This document shows, piece after piece, positions 7,203 to 15,057 of a stretch of 16,942 bases of DNA; positions within the stretch are counted from its first letter, which is position 1, and every line of letters begins with the position of its first letter. The position numbers were made by a program, and so were the translations under genes. Under the pieces are notes generated by a model. That model made no database searches, was not told the origin of the DNA, and saw nothing but the letters and a program-made list of their open reading frames with translations. The stretch lies in assembly GCA_900550145.1 (NCBI GenBank), contig URRF01000027.1:1-16942 (forward strand). Reading direction: 5' to 3'. Source of the DNA: an uncultured Mollicutes bacterium (GTDB lineage Bacteria > Bacillota_I > Bacilli_A > RF39 > UBA660).

Positions 7203-8918
7203 TTATACACTCACTTTCAATTCTGATATTTCTTTTGCTATTTTTGCTTTTTTATCTGTATCTATTTCCTTTTTAAACTCTTGTGTTAAACTTTTAATTC
7301 TCTCTTTTACACTATAATCATTTAATAAGTTTATATAATCCATAATTTCTTCAAATGTGTAATTCTCACTTATATCCATAGTATCTATCATGTTAAATGG
7401 TTTTATCAATTCTTCTTTATCACTTAAGTATGACAAGAAATCTGCAATACATAATTCTTTGTGTTTATTGAAGTAATATATTATTTCACTTGCTAAATAT
7501 CTAAACTCCTTAGTAGGCAAGTAGCACTTATTCTTTTCATATATGTTTATTACTTCTTTATATCTTAACATATAAAACAAAAGTCGTCTTTCTGCTTTTT
7601 CATACTTATTTAATGGTATTTCTTTTTTCTCTTTTTTTACTTCCTTTGGTTTTTTCTTAACCATTCCATTTATTGTTGCTACACTTATATTTGTTTCATC
7701 GCTTAACCGTTTTATTGTTAATTCTCTTATTATTTTGTCATCTACAAACGACAATTCAAATATAACATCTTTAACATACTTTGATACTTCATCGCTACTA
7801 TTAAAATTCGTATTTTTTTTATAATTATCTATTTTATAATCCAATAATGATTTAGGATTTAAAATATAATCTTCATATTTTTCTTTACCATATTTATTTA
7901 TATATTCATCTGGATCTAAATTATCTGGCAATCTAACTATTTTTGGTACTATTCCAACTTTAGTGAGTTCCAAAGAGCATGACAGAGTTGCCTTATTACC
8001 TGCTTCATCACCATCAAAACATAATATTATATTTGTAGATAATTTTTTTAATATTTTTGCTTGTTCTTCAGTTACAGCTGTACCCATCATTGCAATTACA
8101 TTTTTAATTCCTACTTTATAAAGTGCAATTACATCCATAAAACCCTCTACAACAATAGCACACTTCTTTTTCCTAATTTCCTCTTTTGCTCTATGATAAT
8201 TATATATCAAACTACCTTTTTTAAATATTTCACTTTCTCTTGAATTAACATATTTAGAAGTATCCTTTTTATTATATATTCTTCCACTAAATCCAACTAC
8301 TCTTCCTTCTAAATCCCATAAAGGAAACATAATTCTATCTAAGAATGTATCATGCAAGCCATTATCATTCTTTGAAGATATCCCAGAATCAATAAGCTTT
8401 TTCTCATTAAAATTTTTCGTTAATAATATCTTAGTTAACTGGTTTTTTGTAGATAATCCAACTCCAAATTCATTTATTATTTCATCAGTAAATCCTCTAT
8501 CTACTAAATACTTTTTTGCATTCAGTCCTTCTTTTGTCAGAAGATTATTGTGATAAAACTTACTAGAAATATCATATATTTCATACATTGAATCCGATAT
8601 TGTATTTAATTTTTTTATTGGTTTTATAGTATCTATAAAAATTCCTACTTTATCAGCAACAATTTTTAAGGCTTCATAAAATGTTTTATTTTCGTAATCC
8701 ATTATAAAATTAAATACATTTCCATGTGCACCACATACAAAGCACGTATAAATTTGTTTTTCTGGAGATATGCTCATGCTAGGGTTATGATCATCATGAA
8801 ATGGACATACTGCAAAATAATTTCTTCCTTTTTTTTCAACAGGAATGTATTCTGATATTATATCTACTATATTTACACTTCTTCTTATTTCACTTATTTT
8901 TTCTTCATTTATCTTCAT
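7203..8918 (-). CDS. dnaG: DNA primase
   Basis: Makes the RNA primers for replication at the fork together with the replicative helicase. The protein has 571 residues. The N-terminal CHC2 zinc ribbon has C38, H41, C59 and C62 (CPFHDDHNPSM and CFVCGAHGN). The catalytic core has the TOPRIM motifs VVEGFMD (E258) and CFDGDEAG (D302, D304), with the GMGTAVT-type loop near 278-283. The C-terminal ~140 residues form the helicase-interacting domain, which is poorly conserved and slightly short relative to Bacillus. Translation starts after AGGGTG with a 5-base spacer. It is the first gene of the operon behind a strong promoter. Confidence 0.96.
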   Translation of the reverse strand: MKINEEKISEIRRSVNIVDIISEYIPVEKKGRNYFAVCPFHDDHNPSMSISPEKQIYTCFVCGAHGNVFNFIMDYENKTFYEALKIVADKVGIFIDTIKPIKKLNTISDSMYEIYDISSKFYHNNLLTKEGLNAKKYLVDRGFTDEIINEFGVGLSTKNQLTKILLTKNFNEKKLIDSGISSKNDNGLHDTFLDRIMFPLWDLEGRVVGFSGRIYNKKDTSKYVNSRESEIFKKGSLIYNYHRAKEEIRKKKCAIVVEGFMDVIALYKVGIKNVIAMMGTAVTEEQAKILKKLSTNIILCFDGDEAGNKATLSCSLELTKVGIVPKIVRLPDNLDPDEYINKYGKEKYEDYILNPKSLLDYKIDNYKKNTNFNSSDEVSKYVKDVIFELSFVDDKIIRELTIKRLSDETNISVATINGMVKKKPKEVKKEKKEIPLNKYEKAERRLLFYMLRYKEVINIYEKNKCYLPTKEFRYLASEIIYYFNKHKELCIADFLSYLSDKEELIKPFNMIDTMDISENYTFEEIMDYINLLNDYSVKERIKSLTQEFKKEIDTDKKAKIAKEISELKVSV

Positions 8919-8991
8919 AAAAACACCCTACACATATATTATTCTCTATAAAATGGACAAACTCCCCTAAAATTTATCAATTTTTTTAATT

Positions 8992-9019
8992 ATTATATAT
9001 TTTTTTTACTTTTTGTCAA
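8992..9019 (-). promoter_or_regulatory. dnaG-rpoD-trmK operon promoter
   Basis: Consensus TTGACA (9014-9019) and consensus TATAAT (8992-8997) with a 16-base spacer. The -35 box overlaps the T run of the upstream terminator by two bases. The start would be near 8985, leaving a leader of about 67 bases in which I see no clear second structure. Confidence 0.82.
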
Positions 9020-9042
9020 AAAAAATCCGGTAAATACCGAAT
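9018..9042 (-). terminator. intrinsic terminator after the lipoprotein gene
   Basis: On the minus strand ATTCGGTA pairs with TACCGGAT (one G-U), followed by T8 at 9018-9025. It starts one base after the lipoprotein stop codon and insulates the dnaG operon. Confidence 0.85.
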
Positions 9043-9043
9043 T

Positions 9044-9601
9044 TTAATTCCATTTTACTTTTTCATTTTTAATAACTAAATAATTTCTATCATCTTCTAC
9101 TACATTTTGTTTTTTAAATTCTTCTACTGCTTTTTTCATATACTCATTTGCTTTTTCTTCTGTTTCTAGTGAATCATAAACATATTTTAATGCAAAACTA
9201 TAATCTTTATTTTCATCTTTAAGATAACCAGCACTAACTGATTCATCAGTCATAGACCAAATTAATGTTTGACCTTTTTCATCCACTATACAACTAGCAG
9301 ATACACCTGGATATGTTAAATCAATATAGTTTTCTTTAGTATACTTGATTTGAGAGCATGCATCTGAATTAGTTTTCTTATCATAATTATAAATCATCTG
9401 TAGTTCTTTAAAGTTACCACTTTTATCATATTTTACAATAAAATCCTCAGTATGATTAAAGTCATTATCATAATAATGATACTCATAAACTGATAAACTA
9501 TTATCATCCTCTTTCTTAGTTTCATTTGCTTTGTTTTCGCATCCAGTAAACACAAATATAGTTAATAATAAACATAAACCTATTTTTAAATATTTATTCA
9601 T
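9044..9601 (-). CDS. predicted lipoprotein of unknown function
   Basis: A 185-residue secreted lipoprotein. The first 20 residues form a signal peptide (MNKYLKIGLC then a hydrophobic core) with lipobox FTGC, so C21 would be lipidated and the protein held on the outer face of the membrane. An acidic/lysine linker (22-35) leads to a compact domain rich in Tyr, Asp and Lys, with two further cysteines, C82 and C104, that could form a disulfide. A helical segment rich in Glu and Lys (~149-170) follows. I do not recognise the domain. Translation starts after a strong AGGAGGAGG. No convincing promoter is visible directly upstream, so it may be read from the smc operon. Its terminator separates it from dnaG. 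Confidence 0.85.
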   Translation of the reverse strand: MNKYLKIGLCLLLTIFVFTGCENKANETKKEDDNSLSVYEYHYYDNDFNHTEDFIVKYDKSGNFKELQMIYNYDKKTNSDACSQIKYTKENYIDLTYPGVSASCIVDEKGQTLIWSMTDESVSAGYLKDENKDYSFALKYVYDSLETEEKANEYMKKAVEEFKKQNVVEDDRNYLVIKNEKVKWN

Positions 9602-9673
9602 ATTTCCTCCTCCTATATGAGGATAACATACTTAAAAAAATAAATATAAATTAACTTAAATAATATATTTAAT

Positions 9674-9805
9674 TTACATAACTTTACTTGTATAACATAT
9701 TCCTGTTATACTTACTTTTGCATTTCCTTCATTATCTATTTTTACAATACAATACTCATAATCTTTACTAATTATTTTTGCTACTTTATCACATGTTATT
9801 TCCAT
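9674..9805 (-). CDS. possible 43-residue ORF overlapping the end of the pseudouridine synthase gene
   Basis: The ATG at 9803-9805 lies inside the last codons of the upstream gene (10-base overlap) and the frame runs 43 codons to TAA at 9674. It begins MEITCDKVAKIISKDYEY and continues CIVKIDNEGNAKVSITG, which looks like a small beta-type domain with three cysteines. The stop/start overlap suggests translational coupling. There is no strong ribosome binding site of its own; a GGAG lies about 15 bases upstream. I recognise no family. It is the only candidate content of the ~190-base gap between the two larger genes. It could be a chance frame. Confidence 0.45.
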   Translation of the reverse strand: MEITCDKVAKIISKDYEYCIVKIDNEGNAKVSITGICYTSKVM

Positions 9806-10419
9806 TTTGGATAATAAGTAAACTCCATTATTTCATCTTTTACTGGATGTTTAAATTTTAATTTATATGCCCATAGATGTATTTGAATACCTTCTTTATC
9901 TATTCCATATCTTTGATCTCCGTATATTGGATATCCATGGTGCGATAATTGAACTCTTATTTGATGATGTCTACCTGTAAGTAAGTTTATATCTATTAAT
10001 GACATATTATTTCTATATTCTATTAAATTATATTCTAGTATTGCATATTTTCCTTTTTCGTCTATTTTTGATGTGTTTGTTTTTTCATTTTTTAATAGTT
10101 TGTCTTTTAGTATTTCATGTTCTTTTGTATGATTATGAGTAAGTGCAATATATCTTTTTTCTATACTTTTGTTTCTTATTTGTTCAGATAATCTTGATGC
10201 AGCTTTACTAGTTTTTGCAAATACCATTACTCCACCTACTGGTCTATCTAATCTATGTACTAGTCCTAGATATACATTACCTGGTTTATTATATTTTTCT
10301 TTAATATATTGTTTTATCATTGTAAGCATATCTAAATCTTTACTATTATCTTCTTGTACAGGAATATTACATTCTTTTATTACTACTATTATATGGTTAT
10401 CTTCGTATAGTATTTGCAT
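9796..10419 (-). CDS. RluA-family RNA pseudouridine synthase (short form, no S4 domain)
   Basis: Isomerises specific uridines to pseudouridine in rRNA or tRNA. At 207 residues it is a minimal RluA-type catalytic domain lacking the N-terminal S4 RNA-binding domain present in RluC/RluD. Motif I is ILYEDNHIIVV (3-13). Motif II is HRLDRPVGG (55-63), with the catalytic aspartate D58. The late motifs are TGRHHQIRVQLSHHGYPIYGD, which bind and position the substrate uridine. GAGGT precedes the start. The target position cannot be told from sequence. The gene sits between two tiny overlapping ORFs and downstream of an rRNA-methyltransferase-like gene, so this stretch is a small RNA-modification cluster behind smc. 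Confidence 0.92.
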   Translation of the reverse strand: MQILYEDNHIIVVIKECNIPVQEDNSKDLDMLTMIKQYIKEKYNKPGNVYLGLVHRLDRPVGGVMVFAKTSKAASRLSEQIRNKSIEKRYIALTHNHTKEHEILKDKLLKNEKTNTSKIDEKGKYAILEYNLIEYRNNMSLIDINLLTGRHHQIRVQLSHHGYPIYGDQRYGIDKEGIQIHLWAYKLKFKHPVKDEIMEFTYYPKWK

Positions 10420-10523
10420 AATGATACCTCATATAATTTTGATTTTGAATTTAGTTTTAGTATTAGGTAAACTAAAAGTAATATTAATATAAAACTAAGT
10501 ATTGATAGTACTATTTTATTCAT
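10389..10523 (-). CDS. tiny single-span membrane protein (44 residues)
   Basis: ATG at 10521-10523 is preceded by AGGTGGG with a 3-base gap, a good ribosome binding site. The frame begins MNKIVLSILSFILILLLVYL and continues ILKLNSKSKLYE, that is, one membrane helix (~4-23) followed by a basic cytoplasmic or extracytoplasmic tail, and ends at TAA 10389. It overlaps the upstream methyltransferase stop by 8 bases and the downstream pseudouridine synthase start by 31 bases in another frame. The ribosome binding site, helix and coupling to neighbours favour a real small gene. I recognise no family; its function is unknown. Confidence 0.6.
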   Translation of the reverse strand: MNKIVLSILSFILILLLVYLILKLNSKSKLYEVSLCKYYTKITI

Positions 10524-11367
10524 TTTCCCACCTACCATATATTCCACACGGTAAAATTATACCTGTATTTTTTTCTTTTAAACCAATTTCTCCTGATGTA
10601 ATAATACCTTTTTGTTTAATAAGTAATTTTAGTATGTTTTCTAATACTTTAGGTGATAAACCAGCTGTATAAGAGTTTATTAGAATAAATAATGGATTAT
10701 CGCTTAGTATTTTTGTACATAAGTTAACTAGTTTAAATAAATCTGTTTCTATATCCCAAACTTCTTTATTTGCTCCTCTTCCATAACTAGGAGGATCCAT
10801 TATAATGGCATCATATTTATTTCCTCTTCTTATTTCTCTTTCTACAAATTTAATTACATCATCTACTATATATCTAACGTTTTTATCACTTAAATTTGAT
10901 GAATTAACATTTTCTTTAGCCCAATTAACCATTCCTTTTGAAGAATCTACATGACATACACTAGCACCTGCATAAAGACATGCCACTGTGGCACCTCCTG
11001 TATATGCAAAAAGATTTAATACTTTTATATTCCTTTTTGAATTTTTTATTTTATCTATCATATAATCCCAGTTAACTGCTTGTTCTGGAAAAATGCCTGT
11101 ATGTTTAAAACTCATTGGTTTAATATTAAAAGTTAATTCTTTGTATTTTATTTGCCAATTATCTTTTAATTTAGTTTTATATTCCCAATGTCCTCCACCT
11201 TTATTACTTCTATGATATATAGCATCATATTTACCAAACGATAAATCGTTACTCCATATTATTTGTGGATCTGGTCTTACTAGGGTATATTCTCCCCATT
11301 TTTCTTTTTTCATTCCGTCTTTTGTTAGTAATAATTCATAATCTAACCATTCATTTGCTATTTTCAT
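10516..11367 (-). CDS. class I SAM-dependent methyltransferase, RlmI/COG1092-like
   Basis: Probable RNA cytosine or base methyltransferase. The 283 residues have an N-terminal beta-rich region (1-80), then a Rossmann methyltransferase fold. SAM motif I is VLNLFAYTGGATVAC (116-130), the acidic residue D141 follows (CHVDSSKGMVNWAKEN), and the catalytic-type motif is DPPSYGRG (191-198). It lacks the N-terminal PUA domain of RlmI, so it is the short form of this family; the substrate is not known, though 23S rRNA is the obvious guess. Its ribosome binding site TAGGTG overlaps the smc stop codon with only 7 bases between the genes, so the two are cotranscribed. Confidence 0.88.
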   Translation of the reverse strand: MKIANEWLDYELLLTKDGMKKEKWGEYTLVRPDPQIIWSNDLSFGKYDAIYHRSNKGGGHWEYKTKLKDNWQIKYKELTFNIKPMSFKHTGIFPEQAVNWDYMIDKIKNSKRNIKVLNLFAYTGGATVACLYAGASVCHVDSSKGMVNWAKENVNSSNLSDKNVRYIVDDVIKFVEREIRRGNKYDAIIMDPPSYGRGANKEVWDIETDLFKLVNLCTKILSDNPLFILINSYTAGLSPKVLENILKLLIKQKGIITSGEIGLKEKNTGIILPCGIYGRWENE

Positions 11368-11374
11368 TTTACAC

Positions 11375-14320
11375 CTACTTTAATTCTTCTAATCTTACAC
11401 TAACTAATTTAGACACACCTGATTCTTGCATAGTTATTCCGTATAATACTTTTGCATATTCCATAGTTTTCTTTTTGTGTGTAACTATTATAAATTGTGT
11501 TTTATCTTCCATTTTCTTAACAAATTTACCAAATATATCAACATTTGCTTCATCTAAAGGTGCTTCTACTTCATCTAATATGGAAAAAGGTACTGGTTTT
11601 ACTCTTAATATTGCAAATAATAATGCAATTGCTGTTAATGCTTTTTCCCCTCCACTTAAAAGTGAAATAGATGTTAATTTTTTACCTGGTGGCAGTGCTT
11701 CTATTTCTATACCAGTTTCTAACATATCTTCTTCGTTAGTTAACTTTAATTTAGCATCTCCTCCATTAAATAATTCTTTAAATACATTTTTAAATTCTAT
11801 TTGTATTTTATTAAATGTATTTAGAAATTCTCTTGACATAACTTCATCCATTTCTTTTATTATATCAACAAGTGTGTTTTCTGCTTTAAATAGATCATTC
11901 TTTTGATTATTTAAAAATTCATATCTTGTTTTTACTCTTTCATATTCTTCTATGGATCCTATATTAACTACACCTAAGTCATTAATCATTCTTTTTAATT
12001 CAAATACTTTCTTCCTTGCTATATCAGATGGAATAACAAGTACATAATCTCTTTTTGCTTTTTCATAAGTAATATTATATTCTTCATTTAATGTATTAAG
12101 TAAAGTATCTAACTTAACATCTAATTTTCCTAAATTTATTTCTAATTCTTTTAATTCACTTTGTTTTTTATAATATGCGTTACCACTTTCTTTATAATTA
12201 TGTTCTAATTCATTTATTTCATCCTGCAATTCTTTTAAATCATTATTTAAATTATTAATTTCCAGTGTCAAATATTCTTTTTCTTTAATTGAATTATAAT
12301 AATCATTTAAAATATTTTCTTCTTCACTACTAATATTATTATTTAAAATATTATCTGTGCTACTTATATTTTGGTTTATTTCATTTAATTTGCTATTTAT
12401 ATTAGTAAGTTCATTATTCTTAATATTCAAAATTTCATTTATGTAAATATTTTTTCTTTTAATTCCATCTAATTTATTATTAATATTATCGTATTTTTCG
12501 TTATTTAATAAAATATCTTTATTAATACTTTTTAATTCATTATCTATACTTATATTCTGATTTGTTAATTTTTCAAGTTCCATTTTATCTAAAATAATAC
12601 TATTACTTTTTTTATTAACTCCACCTGTTAAACTTCCACCTACGTGTACTATTTCTCCTTCTAATGTAACTATTCTATATCTATATTGAAGTAATTTACC
12701 AATTTGATTAGCCGTTTTCATATTATCAGTTACGATAATATTACCTAATTGATTTAATATGATATTTTTGTATTTTAAATCATATGTTACTAAATTAGAT
12801 GCGATATCTATAAATCCCTTATTGTCTTTTAAAATATTATATATATTGTTATCTATTGTTTTAGATGAAATAACATCAAGAGGAAAGAATGTTACTCTCC
12901 CTAGTGCATTTTGTTTTAAATATGTTATTGCATCTTCTGCACATTCAGTGTTTTCAGTTACAACGTATGAAGATGAATATCCGAGTGATACTTCTATTGC
13001 ATTTGTATATTTATCAGTAGTATTTACTATATTACCAATCGCATCACAAATTCCTTTTAACTTAGGATTATTTAAAACTGATTTTACTGCAAAAGGAAAA
13101 CCACTATTATTATCTATTGAATTTTCTAATATAGATATTTTATATTCATTACTAACTTTTATATTGCTTTTTTTGCTATATTCATTAGATAGATTATTTT
13201 TATTTATACTTATTAAAGATATCTCATTAGTTAACTTAGAAAGAATATCATCATTATTTTTCTTTTCAATATTTAAACTATTTATTTCATTTTCAAGTAA
13301 TTCTTTTTGATTCTTTAGTTTTAGTTCTTCTTCTTTTAAAGACAAAATATTATTATGAAGTTTAACATCTTCTACTTCATATTTTTTTCTTTCAGATATT
13401 ATATTCTTTTTTCCATTAAGTTGTTCTACTTTAGTTGTTATATTTATAAGTTCTGATTGTTTATCATATATCTTTTCATTCAATTTAGATAATTTTAACT
13501 TTTTCATAGATAAATCTGCATCAAAACTACTACTAGATGTGGATAATTCTACTAATTCTTTATTCAAAATATCTATTTTTGATTTACTATTTGTGTATTC
13601 AGTATTTATATTATCTAAATCACTAGCAATTAAAGAGATTTCTATATCTTCTAATTCTTTTTTATAAGATAAATATTTTTCTGCTTTTTCGCTTTGTTCT
13701 TTTAAAGGTAATACTTGTATTTCTAACTCATTTATTATGTCATTTATTCTATCAATATTATCATGAGTTTTATCTAACTTTTTAGTTGCTTCTTCTTTTC
13801 TTTTTTTGTATTTTAATACTCCTGCTGCACTTTCAAATATAATTCTTCTATCTTCTGGTTTTGTACTTAAAACATTTGAAATATCTCCTTGAGATATTAT
13901 TGAAAAAGATTCTTTAGCACTACCGCTATCAATAAGTAATTCAGTTATATCTTTTAATCTTACTTTTTCATTGTTAATAAAATATTCGTTTTCTCCAGTT
14001 TTATAAATTGTTCTTTTTATTGAAACTTCTAAAAAATCTATTTTTAAAGAATGATCAGAATTATCAAATACTAAAGTAACAGATGCACTATTAGATGGAT
14101 TTCTTGATTTACTTCCCTGGAATATAACATCAGTCATATTACCATCTCCTCTTAAAGATTTGATAGATTGTTCACCTAATACCCATCTTATAGCATCTAC
14201 TATATTACTTTTTCCACTACCATTAGGTCCAACTATACCAGTTATTCCTTTTTCTAAATCTAAAGTAATTTTATCTGCAAATGATTTAAATCCGTTTATT
14301 TTAATTTGTTTTAAATACAT
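11375..14320 (-). CDS. smc: chromosome segregation ATPase SMC (short-armed)
   Basis: Condensin-type ATPase that compacts and segregates the chromosome with ScpA and ScpB, neither of which is in this window. It has 981 residues from the ATG at 14320, chosen because AAGGTG precedes it and the promoter -35 box covers the longer start. The N-terminal head contains Walker A GPNGSGKSN (31-39). A coiled coil follows (~171-400), then the hinge (~404-570) with conserved glycines (AIEVSLGYSSS, GGSLTGGV), and a second coiled coil (~575-785). The C-terminal head has signature LSGGEKALTA (888-897) and Walker B ILDEVEAPLDE (914-924). All ATPase motifs look intact. Bacterial SMCs usually have about 1150-1200 residues, so each arm is about 100 residues shorter than usual. 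Confidence 0.95.
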   Translation of the reverse strand: MYLKQIKINGFKSFADKITLDLEKGITGIVGPNGSGKSNIVDAIRWVLGEQSIKSLRGDGNMTDVIFQGSKSRNPSNSASVTLVFDNSDHSLKIDFLEVSIKRTIYKTGENEYFINNEKVRLKDITELLIDSGSAKESFSIISQGDISNVLSTKPEDRRIIFESAAGVLKYKKRKEEATKKLDKTHDNIDRINDIINELEIQVLPLKEQSEKAEKYLSYKKELEDIEISLIASDLDNINTEYTNSKSKIDILNKELVELSTSSSSFDADLSMKKLKLSKLNEKIYDKQSELINITTKVEQLNGKKNIISERKKYEVEDVKLHNNILSLKEEELKLKNQKELLENEINSLNIEKKNNDDILSKLTNEISLISINKNNLSNEYSKKSNIKVSNEYKISILENSIDNNSGFPFAVKSVLNNPKLKGICDAIGNIVNTTDKYTNAIEVSLGYSSSYVVTENTECAEDAITYLKQNALGRVTFFPLDVISSKTIDNNIYNILKDNKGFIDIASNLVTYDLKYKNIILNQLGNIIVTDNMKTANQIGKLLQYRYRIVTLEGEIVHVGGSLTGGVNKKSNSIILDKMELEKLTNQNISIDNELKSINKDILLNNEKYDNINNKLDGIKRKNIYINEILNIKNNELTNINSKLNEINQNISSTDNILNNNISSEEENILNDYYNSIKEKEYLTLEINNLNNDLKELQDEINELEHNYKESGNAYYKKQSELKELEINLGKLDVKLDTLLNTLNEEYNITYEKAKRDYVLVIPSDIARKKVFELKRMINDLGVVNIGSIEEYERVKTRYEFLNNQKNDLFKAENTLVDIIKEMDEVMSREFLNTFNKIQIEFKNVFKELFNGGDAKLKLTNEEDMLETGIEIEALPPGKKLTSISLLSGGEKALTAIALLFAILRVKPVPFSILDEVEAPLDEANVDIFGKFVKKMEDKTQFIIVTHKKKTMEYAKVLYGITMQESGVSKLVSVRLEELK

Positions 14321-14342
14321 AAGTACACCTTCTAACATTAGA

Positions 14343-14371
14343 ATTATACTATAAAACTGTTTTATAAACAA
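14343..14371 (-). promoter_or_regulatory. smc promoter with palindrome in the spacer
   Basis: TTGTTT (14366-14371) and TATAAT (14343-14348) are 17 bases apart on the minus strand; transcription would start near 14336. The spacer is almost entirely a perfect palindrome, TATAAAAC-T-GTTTTATA (14350-14366), a possible operator. The promoter excludes the ATG at 14371 as the smc start. Confidence 0.72.
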
Positions 14372-14398
14372 GAAAGAGAAATGATTTACTACTTTATA

Positions 14399-14478
14399 TT
14401 ATTCTCCTAATTTTAATATATATGGATTATCACTTGTTCCATTTCCATTTATTACTTGTACATTATTTTTTAAATAGA
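14399..14478 (-). pseudogene. remnant of the C-terminus of a lost protein
   Basis: In the gap between the glycosyl transferase and smc, one minus-strand frame reads YLKNNVQVINGNGTSDNPYI, followed by LKLGE and a stop at 14399-14401. The pattern N-G-x-G-T-x-D-N-P-Y-I-L is the kind of ending common on secreted repeat or pilin-like proteins. It has no start codon or ribosome binding site and runs back into a hairpin at 14479. The simplest reading is a leftover of a deleted gene. A chance frame is possible. Confidence 0.4.
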
Positions 14479-14516
14479 TTGTAGAAAAAAAGAACGTATA
14501 TTCTTTTTTTCTACAA
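14479..14516. repeat. perfect 16-bp inverted repeat (hairpin)
   Basis: TTGTAGAAAAAAAGAA (14479-14494) and its exact complement (14501-14516) flank a 6-base loop. It lies downstream of the glycosyl transferase gene and contains internal A and T runs. It may act as a terminator or transcript 3' end in either direction, or mark the junction of a past deletion. Confidence 0.7.
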
Positions 14517-14518
14517 AA

Positions 14519-14548
14519 TTAAGCAGGTATTAATTAAATATCTGCTTA
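14519..14548 (-). terminator. probable weak terminator at the end of the rnc-glycosyl transferase operon
   Basis: TAAGCAG (14542-14548) pairs with CTGCTTA (14520-14526), with an imperfect AT extension, and includes the transferase stop codon. A short ATTTTG tract follows. Together with the adjacent 16-bp hairpin it likely ends the rnc operon transcript. Confidence 0.45.
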
Positions 14549-15057
14549 AATATGTATACTATAGTTTTTAGAAATATTTTTAAATCGAAAAAGAAATTAA
14601 TATTTTCTACGTATTCATAGTCATATTCTAACTTTTTTTTATGAGTAAATTCTACTCTACCACTTATTTGTGCATATCCTGTCATTCCAGGTCTTACAGT
14701 ATGTCTTATTTTTTTATAACTACTTGGAAGTGGATCATCTACAATAAATGGTCTTGGTCCAATTAATGACATATCTCCTTTTAATACATTAAATAATTGT
14801 GGTATTTCATCTATTCCTATTTTTCTTATCAATCTACTTACTTTTGTTACCATTTTTGTTTTGTCATCCATTGTTTTAAATTTGTAAATGGTAAAGTTTT
14901 TTTCAAATAATCCAATTCTTTTTTGTTTGTAGATTGCATTACCAGTAAACTCTATTTTTGTTATTATATACATTATTATAAATAGTGGTAACAGTAAAAT
15001 TATTAAAATTATTGAGATAATTATATCTAATAATCTTTTTATATATTTTTTATACAT
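14530..15057 (-). CDS. phosphoglycosyl transferase (bacterial sugar transferase, PglC/WecP-type)
   Basis: Membrane enzyme that starts glycan assembly by moving a sugar-1-phosphate from a UDP-sugar to the undecaprenyl phosphate carrier. From the ATG at 15057 it has 175 residues, the minimal monotopic form. A membrane segment at ~10-33 contains LLPLF, with the proline expected for a re-entrant helix. KQKRIG (44-49) and KFKTM (59-63) follow, then the catalytic D83-E84 in DEIPQLFNVLKGDMSLIGPRP without a break (83-103), and RPGMTGYAQISGR (122-134). This start has AGAGGG upstream and overlaps the rnc stop by 8 bases; the longer frame to 15120 would lie inside rnc. No other glycan genes are near, so the sugar and end product are unknown. 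Confidence 0.93.
   Translation of the reverse strand: MYKKYIKRLLDIIISIILIILLLPLFIIMYIITKIEFTGNAIYKQKRIGLFEKNFTIYKFKTMDDKTKMVTKVSRLIRKIGIDEIPQLFNVLKGDMSLIGPRPFIVDDPLPSSYKKIRHTVRPGMTGYAQISGRVEFTHKKKLEYDYEYVENINFFFDLKIFLKTIVYIFKQIFN

Noticed and set aside
8920..8985. Possible regulatory RNA in the dnaG leader
   Set aside because: About 67 bases of AT-rich leader with no stable stem or known riboswitch motif visible by eye.
11265..11906. Rightward 213-codon open frame across the methyltransferase and smc end
   Set aside because: Covers two well-supported genes on the other strand, has low-complexity composition and no start signals.
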